Position numbers and translations under genes: made by a program
Part shown: in pieces, positions 1 to 6,571 of the stretch
Numbering within the stretch: the stretch's first letter is position 1
How the letters are laid out: the number at the start of each line of letters is the position of its first letter
Source: Alistipes sp. CAG:831
GTDB taxonomy: Bacteria; Bacteroidota; Bacteroidia; Bacteroidales; UBA932
Assembly: GCA_000432775.1 (NCBI GenBank)
Contig: HF990370.1
Span: 1 to 11,842 of the forward strand
Reading direction: 5' to 3'
Length of the DNA: 11,842 nt
The notes under the pieces: generated by a model
What the model saw: only the letters and a program-made list of their open reading frames with translations
What the model was told of the DNA's origin: nothing
The model's database searches: none

Positions 1-73
1 TTAAAGAGTTCTGCTGTCTGATACAAGAGGATAAATTGAATTGATAGAACTCACCTTAAATGAAATAAATATT
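1..73. other. Leader region of the SusG-like gene, nothing firm seen
   Basis: These AT-rich bases precede the first gene. I see no complete Bacteroidetes TAnnTTTG motif (the closest, TAAATTG around 32-38, is one base short) and no convincing terminator. The amylase gene may be transcribed from upstream genes outside the window, as susG is in the classical sus operon. An in-frame TTG at 41 would extend the protein by 11 residues, but those residues sit before a normal signal peptide and are unlikely to be translated. Confidence 0.4.
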
Positions 74-2113
74 ATGAGACAGAAATTTTGGGCAATATGT
101 CTGCTGCTCCTGCCGCTGCTGGTTCTCTGCTCCTGCGAGCCGGAAGGCCGGGAGGAAGGCGGGGACGGACTGAGCGGGATGCTGACGGCAGACCCCATCG
201 AGTGGGACGGGACGAAGAACGCGGAGATTACCTACCAGCTGCTGGTGTATTCCTTTGCCGACTCGGACGGAGACGGCATAGGCGATTTCCAGGGTATCAT
301 CGATAAGCTCGACTACCTGGACTCGCTCGGAGCGACGGCCCTGTGGCTCTCGCCCATACATCCCGCGGCCTCCTATCACGGCTATGACGTGAAGGACTAT
401 GCGGCTGTGAATCCGGATTACGGTACTCTCGAGGACTTCAGGGCCCTGGTGGCCGCGGCCCACGGGAGGGATATCAAGATATACATTGACTATGTGCTCA
501 ACCACAGCAGCAAGGACCATCCCTGGTTCCTGGACGCCAAGGAGAATGAGGACAGCCCTTACCGCGACTTCTATATCTTCTCGGACAATCCCCGGGCTGA
601 CATCGAGGCCGGACGCATCCCCATGATCAATACCGAGGGCGCCAACGGCTATGACGCCTCCCAGTGGTACGTGGCCGGCAATGCTGCTGTCGGTACCATG
701 GAGTTCGTCCTGGACTGGACCGACCCCGATGCTCCGACCGTTACCGTGACCCGCACGGACGGGCCGGCAGACCCGGAGAATACCGCCCCGGATACTGACA
801 GCGACAAATACCTCTATCTGGGCGACCCCGGCCGTCACGTGAAGTTCTACGATGACGGGGGCGGGATGTACTCCCTGACGGTGGATTTCGATTCACCCTG
901 GGGATTCCTGATCCGCCCGGTGAACTCCGATGAGTGGCCGGCCGGTTCCAAATACGGGGCACAGAGCGCTTCGGAGGCCATGATAGAGTACGGTGTACCC
1001 AAGGAACTTTTCACCTCTCAGGACAACAACGCCGTGGCAGACCTCCTGATGCCCGGTACCCTCTACTACCATTCCCACATGTGGACCTCCTGGTTCGCGG
1101 ATCTCAACTACGGGGCCGCTGCCGAGGCCGAGAAATCCCCGGCCTTCCAGGAGCTGGTGCGCATCGGCCGCCAGTGGGTGACCGACTACGGTATAGACGG
1201 CATGCGCCTGGACGCAGTGAAGCACATTTATCACAATGCCAATTCCAGCGAGAACCCGACATTCCTGGGCAAGTTCTACGACGCCATGAGCGAGGGCTTC
1301 ACCGGAGAGGATCCCTTCTACATGGTGGGAGAGGTGTTCTCCGAGCACAATGAGGTGGCGCCTTACTATGCCGGCCTGCCCGCGGCCTTCGAGTTCTCCT
1401 TCTGGTGGAGGCTTTCGGAGGGTATCAACGGAGGCACCGGCAATACCTTTGTCAGGGATATCCTGTCCTATCAGCAGGAGTATGCCGCCGTGCGTCCCGA
1501 CTATATCGAGGCCACCAAGCTTTCCAACCACGACGAGAACCGGGCCGGCAGCGACCTGGGCGAGTCCACGGCTAAGATGCGTCTGGCCGGAGCAGTGCTT
1601 CTGACCGCAGGCGGCGAGCCCTACATCTACTACGGTGAGGAGCTCGGCTATACCGGGGTCAAGGACAACGGGGACGAATACGTGCGTATCCCCATGAACT
1701 GGGGCGACAGCTACAACACCAAGCTGTCCTCCTATACCGACAAGTCCGAGATTACCCTTCCTACGGCCTCCGTCTCCGAGCAGGCTGCCGACGCCTCCTC
1801 CGTCTTCCGGGTCTACAAGGATTTTGCCCGTGCCCGTCATGCCTGCCCTGCCCTCGCTCACGGCCACATGGTGCGCCACGACCTCTATAACGAGACCCTG
1901 ACTGCCCTTCCCGGGCTTTGTGCCTGGATAATGGAGTATGAGGACGACCGCGTGCTGGTACTGCACAACTTCAGCGGTTCGGAAATCAACTTTCTCCTGC
2001 ACGACACCGTCACCGGGACGGTTGCTGTCCAGGGAGAGGTCTCCATGGACAGCAGCGGGGAGACACCCCGCCTGGTCATGGGGGCATATTCTTCCGTGGT
2101 ATTCATCATCTGA
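74..2113 (+). CDS. susG: SusG-like surface alpha-amylase lipoprotein (GH13) with CBM58-like insert
   Basis: This is an endo-acting alpha-amylase that cuts alpha-1,4 bonds of starch, probably at the outer cell surface. The ATG at 74 is chosen because it opens a lipoprotein signal peptide ending in the lipobox L-C-S-C (lipidated Cys21). The mature N-terminus after Cys21 is rich in Glu, as in Bacteroidetes surface-exported lipoproteins. The four GH13 motifs are present: region I DYVLNH (Asp139-His144), region II GMRLDAVKH with nucleophile Asp380, region III GEVF with acid/base Glu420, and region IV SNHDEN with Asp487. These lie close to the SusG catalytic positions I remember (388, 431, 498). 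Between about residues 200 and 327, inside domain B, sits an extra beta-rich segment (DWTDPDAPTVTV, later SPWGFLIR) at the place where SusG carries its CBM58 starch-binding module. The 679-residue length fits SusG. The next gene starts 1 base after the stop, so the two are surely co-transcribed. The family call is firm; the CBM58 assignment is from memory of SusG architecture. Confidence 0.93.
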   Translation: MRQKFWAICLLLLPLLVLCSCEPEGREEGGDGLSGMLTADPIEWDGTKNAEITYQLLVYSFADSDGDGIGDFQGIIDKLDYLDSLGATALWLSPIHPAASYHGYDVKDYAAVNPDYGTLEDFRALVAAAHGRDIKIYIDYVLNHSSKDHPWFLDAKENEDSPYRDFYIFSDNPRADIEAGRIPMINTEGANGYDASQWYVAGNAAVGTMEFVLDWTDPDAPTVTVTRTDGPADPENTAPDTDSDKYLYLGDPGRHVKFYDDGGGMYSLTVDFDSPWGFLIRPVNSDEWPAGSKYGAQSASEAMIEYGVPKELFTSQDNNAVADLLMPGTLYYHSHMWTSWFADLNYGAAAEAEKSPAFQELVRIGRQWVTDYGIDGMRLDAVKHIYHNANSSENPTFLGKFYDAMSEGFTGEDPFYMVGEVFSEHNEVAPYYAGLPAAFEFSFWWRLSEGINGGTGNTFVRDILSYQQEYAAVRPDYIEATKLSNHDENRAGSDLGESTAKMRLAGAVLLTAGGEPYIYYGEELGYTGVKDNGDEYVRIPMNWGDSYNTKLSSYTDKSEITLPTASVSEQAADASSVFRVYKDFARARHACPALAHGHMVRHDLYNETLTALPGLCAWIMEYEDDRVLVLHNFSGSEINFLLHDTVTGTVAVQGEVSMDSSGETPRLVMGAYSSVVFII

Positions 2114-2114
2114 A

Positions 2115-2759
2115 ATGAAGGCATTGAGATTGGCAATAGCAACTGCAGCATTACTGCTGACACTATCCTGTTCATACAGGGTGGAGCGTAACCCGTTCTT
2201 CGACGAGGAGTCCGGGCCGGCCAGAACCTGCGTGCTCTTGTCCGATACGACCCTGCTCGTAGTCCGGGACTATTTCCCCGGAATCGGCAGTGTGGACGGA
2301 CTGACCTGCGACGACTATACGGTGCTGCCGCTCTCCCGGGGAAGTATGGATTCGGTGCTGGTGGTGGCAGGGCCGGCTTCCCGCAATATCTCCACCGTCC
2401 GGGTGACCACGGGGAAGGAAAGCGGAGTGATCGTGCTCAAGCGGGAAAACATCCGGAGTCAGGATGTCCCGTCGGTAACTGTGGTGGGAACCGACATGGG
2501 CGGCAGGGAGTTCACCGTCAAGGTGGACAATACCCCGGCCAGCTACCTGGTCCTGTGGCAGAATACCCTGCTTGGGCACAAATGCCTGTCCTACCACAAG
2601 CCGGGAGTGTTTACCGTTCACATCCCTGACAACGCGGAGGAAATGGACCACTCCTGCATCCGCATATACTCGCACAACGCGGCGGGAGCCGGCAGCGATA
2701 TCACGGTGCCGGTGCGGAGGGGACGGGTGACCTCCTCCGATGCTGCTGAATTGTCCTGA
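2115..2759 (+). CDS. Small lipoprotein resembling the N-terminal accessory domains of Bacteroidetes GH13 enzymes, no catalytic domain
   Basis: This 214-residue protein is predicted to be a lipoprotein (hydrophobic start, then TLSC with Cys19). No catalytic motif is visible. Residues about 25-105 look like one beta-sandwich (DYFPGIGSVDG near the start). Residues about 120-205 contain VTVVGTDMGGREFTVKV, YLVLWQNTLL and IRIYSHNAAGAGSDITVPV. From memory, large Bacteroidetes GH13 amylases have very similar motifs (a DYF...I start, an ALWQN-like strand, then AYN..G.SNDI.IPL) just before their catalytic barrel. Here the barrel is absent, and the CBM48-like module often found between the two segments also seems missing. 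It begins 1 base after the SusG-like stop and ends 20 bases before the GH97 gene, so it is an operon member. It may bind starch, occupying the kind of place SusE/SusF-type lipoproteins have, or it may be the remnant of a degraded GH13 gene. The reading frame is intact and its codon use matches the neighbours, which favours a working protein. The open frame upstream of ATG 2115 only overlaps the amylase gene and lacks a signal peptide. Confidence 0.72.
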   Translation: MKALRLAIATAALLLTLSCSYRVERNPFFDEESGPARTCVLLSDTTLLVVRDYFPGIGSVDGLTCDDYTVLPLSRGSMDSVLVVAGPASRNISTVRVTTGKESGVIVLKRENIRSQDVPSVTVVGTDMGGREFTVKVDNTPASYLVLWQNTLLGHKCLSYHKPGVFTVHIPDNAEEMDHSCIRIYSHNAAGAGSDITVPVRRGRVTSSDAAELS

Positions 2760-2779
2760 AGAACAAATAAACAAACTGT

Positions 2780-4915
2780 ATGAAAAAGAATCTGATAACG
2801 ACTGCTGCCCTTCTTCTCCTGATGGCCGTGCTGCCTTCAGGTGCGGGGGCGCAGCAGATGAATTCTCCCTCCGGGGAATTGTCCCTGAATGTAGAATGTA
2901 ACGGTGGAATAGTGGTGTATGCCCTTGATTACAAGGGGATGCCCGTTATTCTGCCCAGCCGTCTCGGGCTGACTGGCGATGAGGCGGACCTGGCTTCGGG
3001 CTTTACCGTCGCCGCAGTAAGCCGTGACACCGTGGATCAGATCTGGACTCCGGTCTGGGGCGAGTATGCCAGCGTGCGGGACCATTATAACGAGATGGCC
3101 CTGACCTTGGTGCAGGAAGGTACGGGACGGCAGGTGCTGGTGCGCTTCCGTCTCTTCGATGACGGCCTGGGCTTCCGCTATGAGGTGCCGGAGCAGGACG
3201 GAGTGAATTACCTTACCCTGCGCGGGGAACTGACTGAGTTCAACCTCAGCGGGGACCACACCGCCTATTGCATTCCCGGAGACTATGACACCAACGAGTT
3301 TGCCTATTCCACGGCCCGTATCTCCGGGCTGGAGGATGAGATAGAGCGGCGGCTGGCTCTGAAGACCTACGAGACGAAGGCAGAGGGCGGGCTGTCCGTG
3401 CAGACCCCGCTGATGCTGCGCTCCGATGACGGGTTGTACATCAACATCCACGAGGCCGCACTGGTGCACTATGCCGCCATGCTCCTCGATGTGGATGATG
3501 TCAGCTTCCGGCTGAAGGCCCATCTGGTGCCGGACAAGAACGGGGTGCGCGGCTATCTCCAGGCTCCGTTCAATTCGCCCTGGAGGACGGTCATCGTGAG
3601 TGACGATGCCCGGGACATCCTGGCCTCGCAGCTGATCTACAATCTGAACGAGCCCTGCGCCATCGAGGATCCCTCGTGGGTGAAGCCCCAGAAATTCGTG
3701 GGAGTGTGGTGGGAGATGTTTACCGGGGCCGGTGCTACCTGGGCCTACAGCGACTACTGGAAGGCGCGTCCCGGGGTTACTGACTATTCGGCCCTGAAAC
3801 CCAACGGAAGGCATGCGGCCAATACCGAGAACGTGAAGAGGTACATAGATTTCGCGGCGGAGCACGGTATCGATGCAGTGCTTGTCGAGGGATGGAACGA
3901 GGGCTGGGAGGACTGGGCCTCCTACCGCAAGGACCGTCATTTCCTGTTTACGAAACCCTATCCTGACTTCGACATAGACGCAGTGTCCGCATACGCTGCG
4001 GAGAAAGGCGTGAACATGATCATGCACCACGAGACGGCCTCCAACGCCGCGGACTACGAGAGACAGCTGGAGGATGCCTTCCAGTATATGGTGGACCACG
4101 GCTACCACTCGGTCAAGACCGGATATGTGGGCTACATCATCCCCCGCAGCGAATACCACTCGTCGCAGTGGATGAACGACCACTATATCCATGTGGTCCG
4201 TACCGCAGCCGAGTATGAGATCATGGTGGACAGCCACGAGGCCGTACGTCCGACCGGACTGATGCGTACCTGGCCCAACTGGGTGGCTCAGGAGTCGGCC
4301 CGCGGCGGAGAGTTCGAGTCGATGGGCGGCAACGATCCGGACCACACCTGCATCCTGCCCTTCACCCGTCTCAAGGGCGGTCCGATGGACTATACCCCCG
4401 GTCTCTTCCAGACCAAGCTGGACTACTACGAGGGCGGCAGCAAGCCCGGGGAGCAGGCCGGCACCACACTGGCCCGGCAGCTGGCCCTCTATGTGACCAT
4501 GCCCTCGCCCCTGCAGATGGCCTGTGACCTGCCCGAGAACTACGAGCGGTTTATGGACGCCTTCCAGTTCATCAAGGACGTGGCCCTCAACTGGGACTAC
4601 TCCTGGTATCTAGAGGCCGAGCCCGGGGACTACATCACTGTGGCCCGGAAGGCCCGCGGTGCCGATGAATGGTTCGTGGGCGCCGTCACCGACGAGAATG
4701 CCCGCGAGGCCGTCATCCCTCTCTCGTTCCTCCCCTCAGGCTCCGGCCAGAAATACGAGGCCACGGTCTACGCCGACGGAGAGGACGCCGACTGGGAGTC
4801 CAATCCTCAGAGCTACCGGATCTATACCAAAAAAGTGAAGCCCTCCGCGACCCTCCGCATTCCCCTGGCGCCGGGCGGCGGTGCGGCAGTAGTGATCCGG
4901 CCCGTTGAGAAGTAA
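2780..4915 (+). CDS. susB: SusB-like periplasmic alpha-glucosidase, GH97 (inverting type)
   Basis: This enzyme releases glucose from starch oligosaccharides in the periplasm. It has a type I signal peptide with likely cleavage after Ala24 (AGA|QQ) and no lipobox cysteine. The layout is that of GH97: N-terminal beta-sandwich (about 27-290, ending near SPWR at 266-269 and the YNLNEP segment), a central (beta/alpha)8 barrel containing VEGWNEGW (Glu370), and a C-terminal beta domain. The key glutamates fall at Glu418 (MHHET), Glu487 (DSHEAVRPTG), Glu505 (AQES) and Glu511 (GGEF). Their spacing of 69, 18 and 24 residues is the same as between the SusB residues I recall as E439, E508, E526 and E532, that is the two bases, a calcium ligand and the general acid. 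This points to the inverting alpha-glucosidase branch rather than the retaining alpha-galactosidase branch, which uses an Asp nucleophile. Its 711 residues compare with about 738 for SusB. It lies 20 bases after the orphan lipoprotein gene and shares its transcript. Confidence 0.95.
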   Translation: MKKNLITTAALLLLMAVLPSGAGAQQMNSPSGELSLNVECNGGIVVYALDYKGMPVILPSRLGLTGDEADLASGFTVAAVSRDTVDQIWTPVWGEYASVRDHYNEMALTLVQEGTGRQVLVRFRLFDDGLGFRYEVPEQDGVNYLTLRGELTEFNLSGDHTAYCIPGDYDTNEFAYSTARISGLEDEIERRLALKTYETKAEGGLSVQTPLMLRSDDGLYINIHEAALVHYAAMLLDVDDVSFRLKAHLVPDKNGVRGYLQAPFNSPWRTVIVSDDARDILASQLIYNLNEPCAIEDPSWVKPQKFVGVWWEMFTGAGATWAYSDYWKARPGVTDYSALKPNGRHAANTENVKRYIDFAAEHGIDAVLVEGWNEGWEDWASYRKDRHFLFTKPYPDFDIDAVSAYAAEKGVNMIMHHETASNAADYERQLEDAFQYMVDHGYHSVKTGYVGYIIPRSEYHSSQWMNDHYIHVVRTAAEYEIMVDSHEAVRPTGLMRTWPNWVAQESARGGEFESMGGNDPDHTCILPFTRLKGGPMDYTPGLFQTKLDYYEGGSKPGEQAGTTLARQLALYVTMPSPLQMACDLPENYERFMDAFQFIKDVALNWDYSWYLEAEPGDYITVARKARGADEWFVGAVTDENAREAVIPLSFLPSGSGQKYEATVYADGEDADWESNPQSYRIYTKKVKPSATLRIPLAPGGGAAVVIRPVEK

Positions 4916-4938
4916 ATGAACGTCCGCGAACATACCAC

Positions 4939-4962
4939 TGGCTTTGCGCATGGCTTTGCACT
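4939..4962. repeat. Imperfect 12-bp tandem direct repeat
   Basis: TGGCTTTGCGCA at 4939-4950 is followed directly by TGGCTTTGCACT at 4951-4962, matching at 10 of 12 bases. It lies in the 158-base gap after the GH97 gene, about 80 bases before a likely -7 element. A pair of adjacent copies could be a binding site for an activator, but the unit is short and this is only a suggestion. Confidence 0.35.
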
Positions 4963-4965
4963 GAC

Positions 4966-5009
4966 TTCCGCAACGGCATCGAATCGCGGAAATCGCTGCC
5001 GTTGTGGAG
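4966..5009. repeat. Inverted repeat (hairpin) in the GH97-GH13 intergenic region
   Basis: CCGCAACGGCA at 4968-4978 pairs with TGCCGTTGTGG at 4997-5007, with one G-T wobble; one further T-A pair (4967 with 5008) and a T-G wobble (4966 with 5009) extend it. The 18-base loop contains a short repeat, ATCGC. No T-run follows, so it is not a classical terminator. It could be an mRNA-stabilising or attenuating structure, or a protein-binding dyad upstream of the next gene's promoter. Confidence 0.5.
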
Positions 5010-5042
5010 CGCAGCCGAAGCATCGGGACTGTGAGAAGAAAG

Positions 5043-5050
5043 TAATTTTG
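5043..5050 (+). promoter_or_regulatory. Probable Bacteroidetes -7 promoter element for the GH13 lipoprotein gene
   Basis: TAATTTTG is an exact match to the Bacteroidetes -7 consensus TAnnTTTG and ends 23 bases before the ATG at 5074. No clear TTTG -33 box is seen 19-21 bases upstream. The match suggests that the last two starch genes can be transcribed apart from the first three. Confidence 0.5.
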
Positions 5051-5073
5051 TTTTCCTAAAATAACATTGTATT

Positions 5074-6402
5074 ATGAAGATGATCAAGACAATCTTTTTT
5101 GCGGCCGTAGCCCTGCTTCTGCTTGCAGGATGCGCCGGCAAATCAGGACAGGAGGTGCAGTCTCCTGTGAGCAACGTGAGCCATCCCGACTGGACGGCCT
5201 CCGCAGTCCTCTATGAGGTCAATGTCCGCCAGTACACCAAGGAGGGCACCTTCGAGGCCTTCGAAAAGCATCTGCCCCGGCTTAAGGAACTCGGGGTGGA
5301 CATCCTCTGGTTCATGCCCGTGTATCCCATCGGAGAGGTGGAACGCAAGGGTGAGTTGGGCAGTTACTACTCAATCCGCGACTACAAGGCCATCAATCCC
5401 GAGTTCGGAGACATCGAGGACTTCCAGTCCGTGGTTGACAAGGCTCATGAGCTGGGCTTCAAGGTCATTCTGGACTGGGTGGCCAACCACACCTCCCGCG
5501 ACCACGCCTGGATATCCGAGCATCCCGACTGGTATGTGATGGACGACAGTACCGGTACGCCTGTGGCTCCCTTCGACTGGACCGATGTGGCCGATCTGAA
5601 CTACGACAATACAGACATGCGTGCGGCCATGCTCGATGCCATGACTTACTGGGTGTCCGAGGTGGGCGTAGACGGCTTCCGCTGCGACGTGGCCCACGAG
5701 GTGCCGGTGGACTTCTGGAATGACGCCGTGGCGGCGCTCCGGGAGATCCGTCCCGACCTCTTCATGCTGGCCGAGTCCGAGGAGCCCGCTCTGATGACCG
5801 ACGCCTTCGACGCCTACTACGGCTGGTCCAACCATGCGTTTATGAACAGGCTCGCTCAGGGCAAGGCCACTGCCGCCGAGTACGCCGCCTACCGTGTGGA
5901 GCACGAGGGCAAGCTGCCAGTGGAGAGCATCGAGATGAATTTCACTTCCAACCACGACGAGAACTCCTGGAACGGCACTGAGTTCGAGAGGATGGGGGAG
6001 GCTGCCCGCCAGTTCGCCGCCCTGACATTTGCCGAGCCGGGTATGCCGCTTATCTACAGCGGTCAGGAGATGGGTTCTGATAACTCGCTGGAGTTTTTCA
6101 TGCGCGACCCTATCGTCTGGGAGGACCGCGGAGGCTATACGCAGTTCTACAAGGACCTTATCGCCATGCGGGATGCACATCCGTCGATGTATGCTCCCCG
6201 CGAGGGTGCGCCTATGGTGATACTCGCGTCCGACAGACCCGAACAGGTGTTTGCCTTTGAGCGTCGGCTCTCTGACGGCAGCGACGGATTCGCGGCAGTG
6301 TTCAATTTCTCCGCCGAGGAAGTGACCGTGACTGTCTCCGAGGGCAGCATCGCAGGACAGAGCTACACCCTTCCCGCTCACGGATATCAGTTCGTGTTCT
6401 GA
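5074..6402 (+). CDS. Compact GH13 alpha-amylase-family lipoprotein
   Basis: This 442-residue GH13 enzyme probably cuts alpha-1,4-linked maltooligosaccharides. It has a textbook lipobox L-A-G-C (Cys20), so it is anchored in a membrane facing the periplasm or the cell surface; the residues after Cys are not acidic, which argues mildly for the periplasmic side. The barrel starts almost at once (VLYEVNVRQY). The four motifs are clear: DWVANH (Asp134-His139), GFRCDVAHE with nucleophile Asp205 and Arg203, LAESEE with acid/base Glu234, and SNHDEN with Asp295. Domain B is short and there is only a small C-terminal beta domain, with no added carbohydrate-binding module, unlike the SusG-like enzyme. 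A second ATG two codons in (5080) is possible but does not alter the signal peptide. The classical sus operon has no third GH13 of this type, so it likely widens the range of oligosaccharides handled. The precise substrate cannot be read from the sequence. Confidence 0.9.
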   Translation: MKMIKTIFFAAVALLLLAGCAGKSGQEVQSPVSNVSHPDWTASAVLYEVNVRQYTKEGTFEAFEKHLPRLKELGVDILWFMPVYPIGEVERKGELGSYYSIRDYKAINPEFGDIEDFQSVVDKAHELGFKVILDWVANHTSRDHAWISEHPDWYVMDDSTGTPVAPFDWTDVADLNYDNTDMRAAMLDAMTYWVSEVGVDGFRCDVAHEVPVDFWNDAVAALREIRPDLFMLAESEEPALMTDAFDAYYGWSNHAFMNRLAQGKATAAEYAAYRVEHEGKLPVESIEMNFTSNHDENSWNGTEFERMGEAARQFAALTFAEPGMPLIYSGQEMGSDNSLEFFMRDPIVWEDRGGYTQFYKDLIAMRDAHPSMYAPREGAPMVILASDRPEQVFAFERRLSDGSDGFAAVFNFSAEEVTVTVSEGSIAGQSYTLPAHGYQFVF

Positions 6403-6435
6403 TGCCGCTCAGTGTTTTCCGCGTTCCCATTTTCC

Positions 6436-6530
6436 CACCTTCGGAAGGTGTGCAGAAAACGGCCGGAAATGCCTCACCTTCGGAAGGTGGGCGGGGAGAG
6501 AGACCGGAAACGTCCCACCTTCGGAAGGTG
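6436..6530. repeat. Three evenly spaced 15-bp palindromes upstream of the susA-like gene
   Basis: CACCTTCGGAAGGTG occurs exactly three times, at 6436-6450, 6475-6489 and 6516-6530, starting 39 and 41 bases apart. Each copy is a perfect dyad of 7-bp arms around a central G and could form a CGG-loop hairpin in RNA. The two spacers share CCGGAAA, so the array is a run of roughly 40-bp diverged tandem units. The third copy ends 41 bases before the ATG at 6572. There is no trailing T-run, so terminators are unlikely. It may be a set of operators on one face of the helix, an mRNA-stabilising intercistronic structure, or a REP-like dispersed repeat. Confidence 0.75.
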
Positions 6531-6571
6531 GATAAAGTGTAACGATATTTAAAACCAAATAGCAATAATTT

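Noticed and set aside
41..73. Upstream TTG start for the SusG-like gene
   Set aside because: It would add 11 mostly polar residues in front of a normal lipoprotein signal peptide that begins at the ATG at 74.
2837..4345. A 502-codon open frame antisense to the GH97 gene
   Set aside because: It mirrors a high-GC gene with full catalytic motifs; the antisense product has no recognisable domain or signal and is a codon-bias shadow. The same holds for antisense frames at 893-2002, 5371-6381 and 6584-7750.
4720..5174. Antisense frames over the GH97-GH13 intergenic gap
   Set aside because: They lack any start context or domain and mostly lie opposite the GH97 3' end; the gap is better explained as regulatory.
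6436..6530. CRISPR array
   Set aside because: The repeat unit is a 15-bp perfect palindrome with spacers that resemble one another and only three copies; no cas genes are near.
6436..6530. Rho-independent terminators after the compact GH13 gene
   Set aside because: None of the three hairpins is followed by a T-run on either strand, and the loops are only about three bases.
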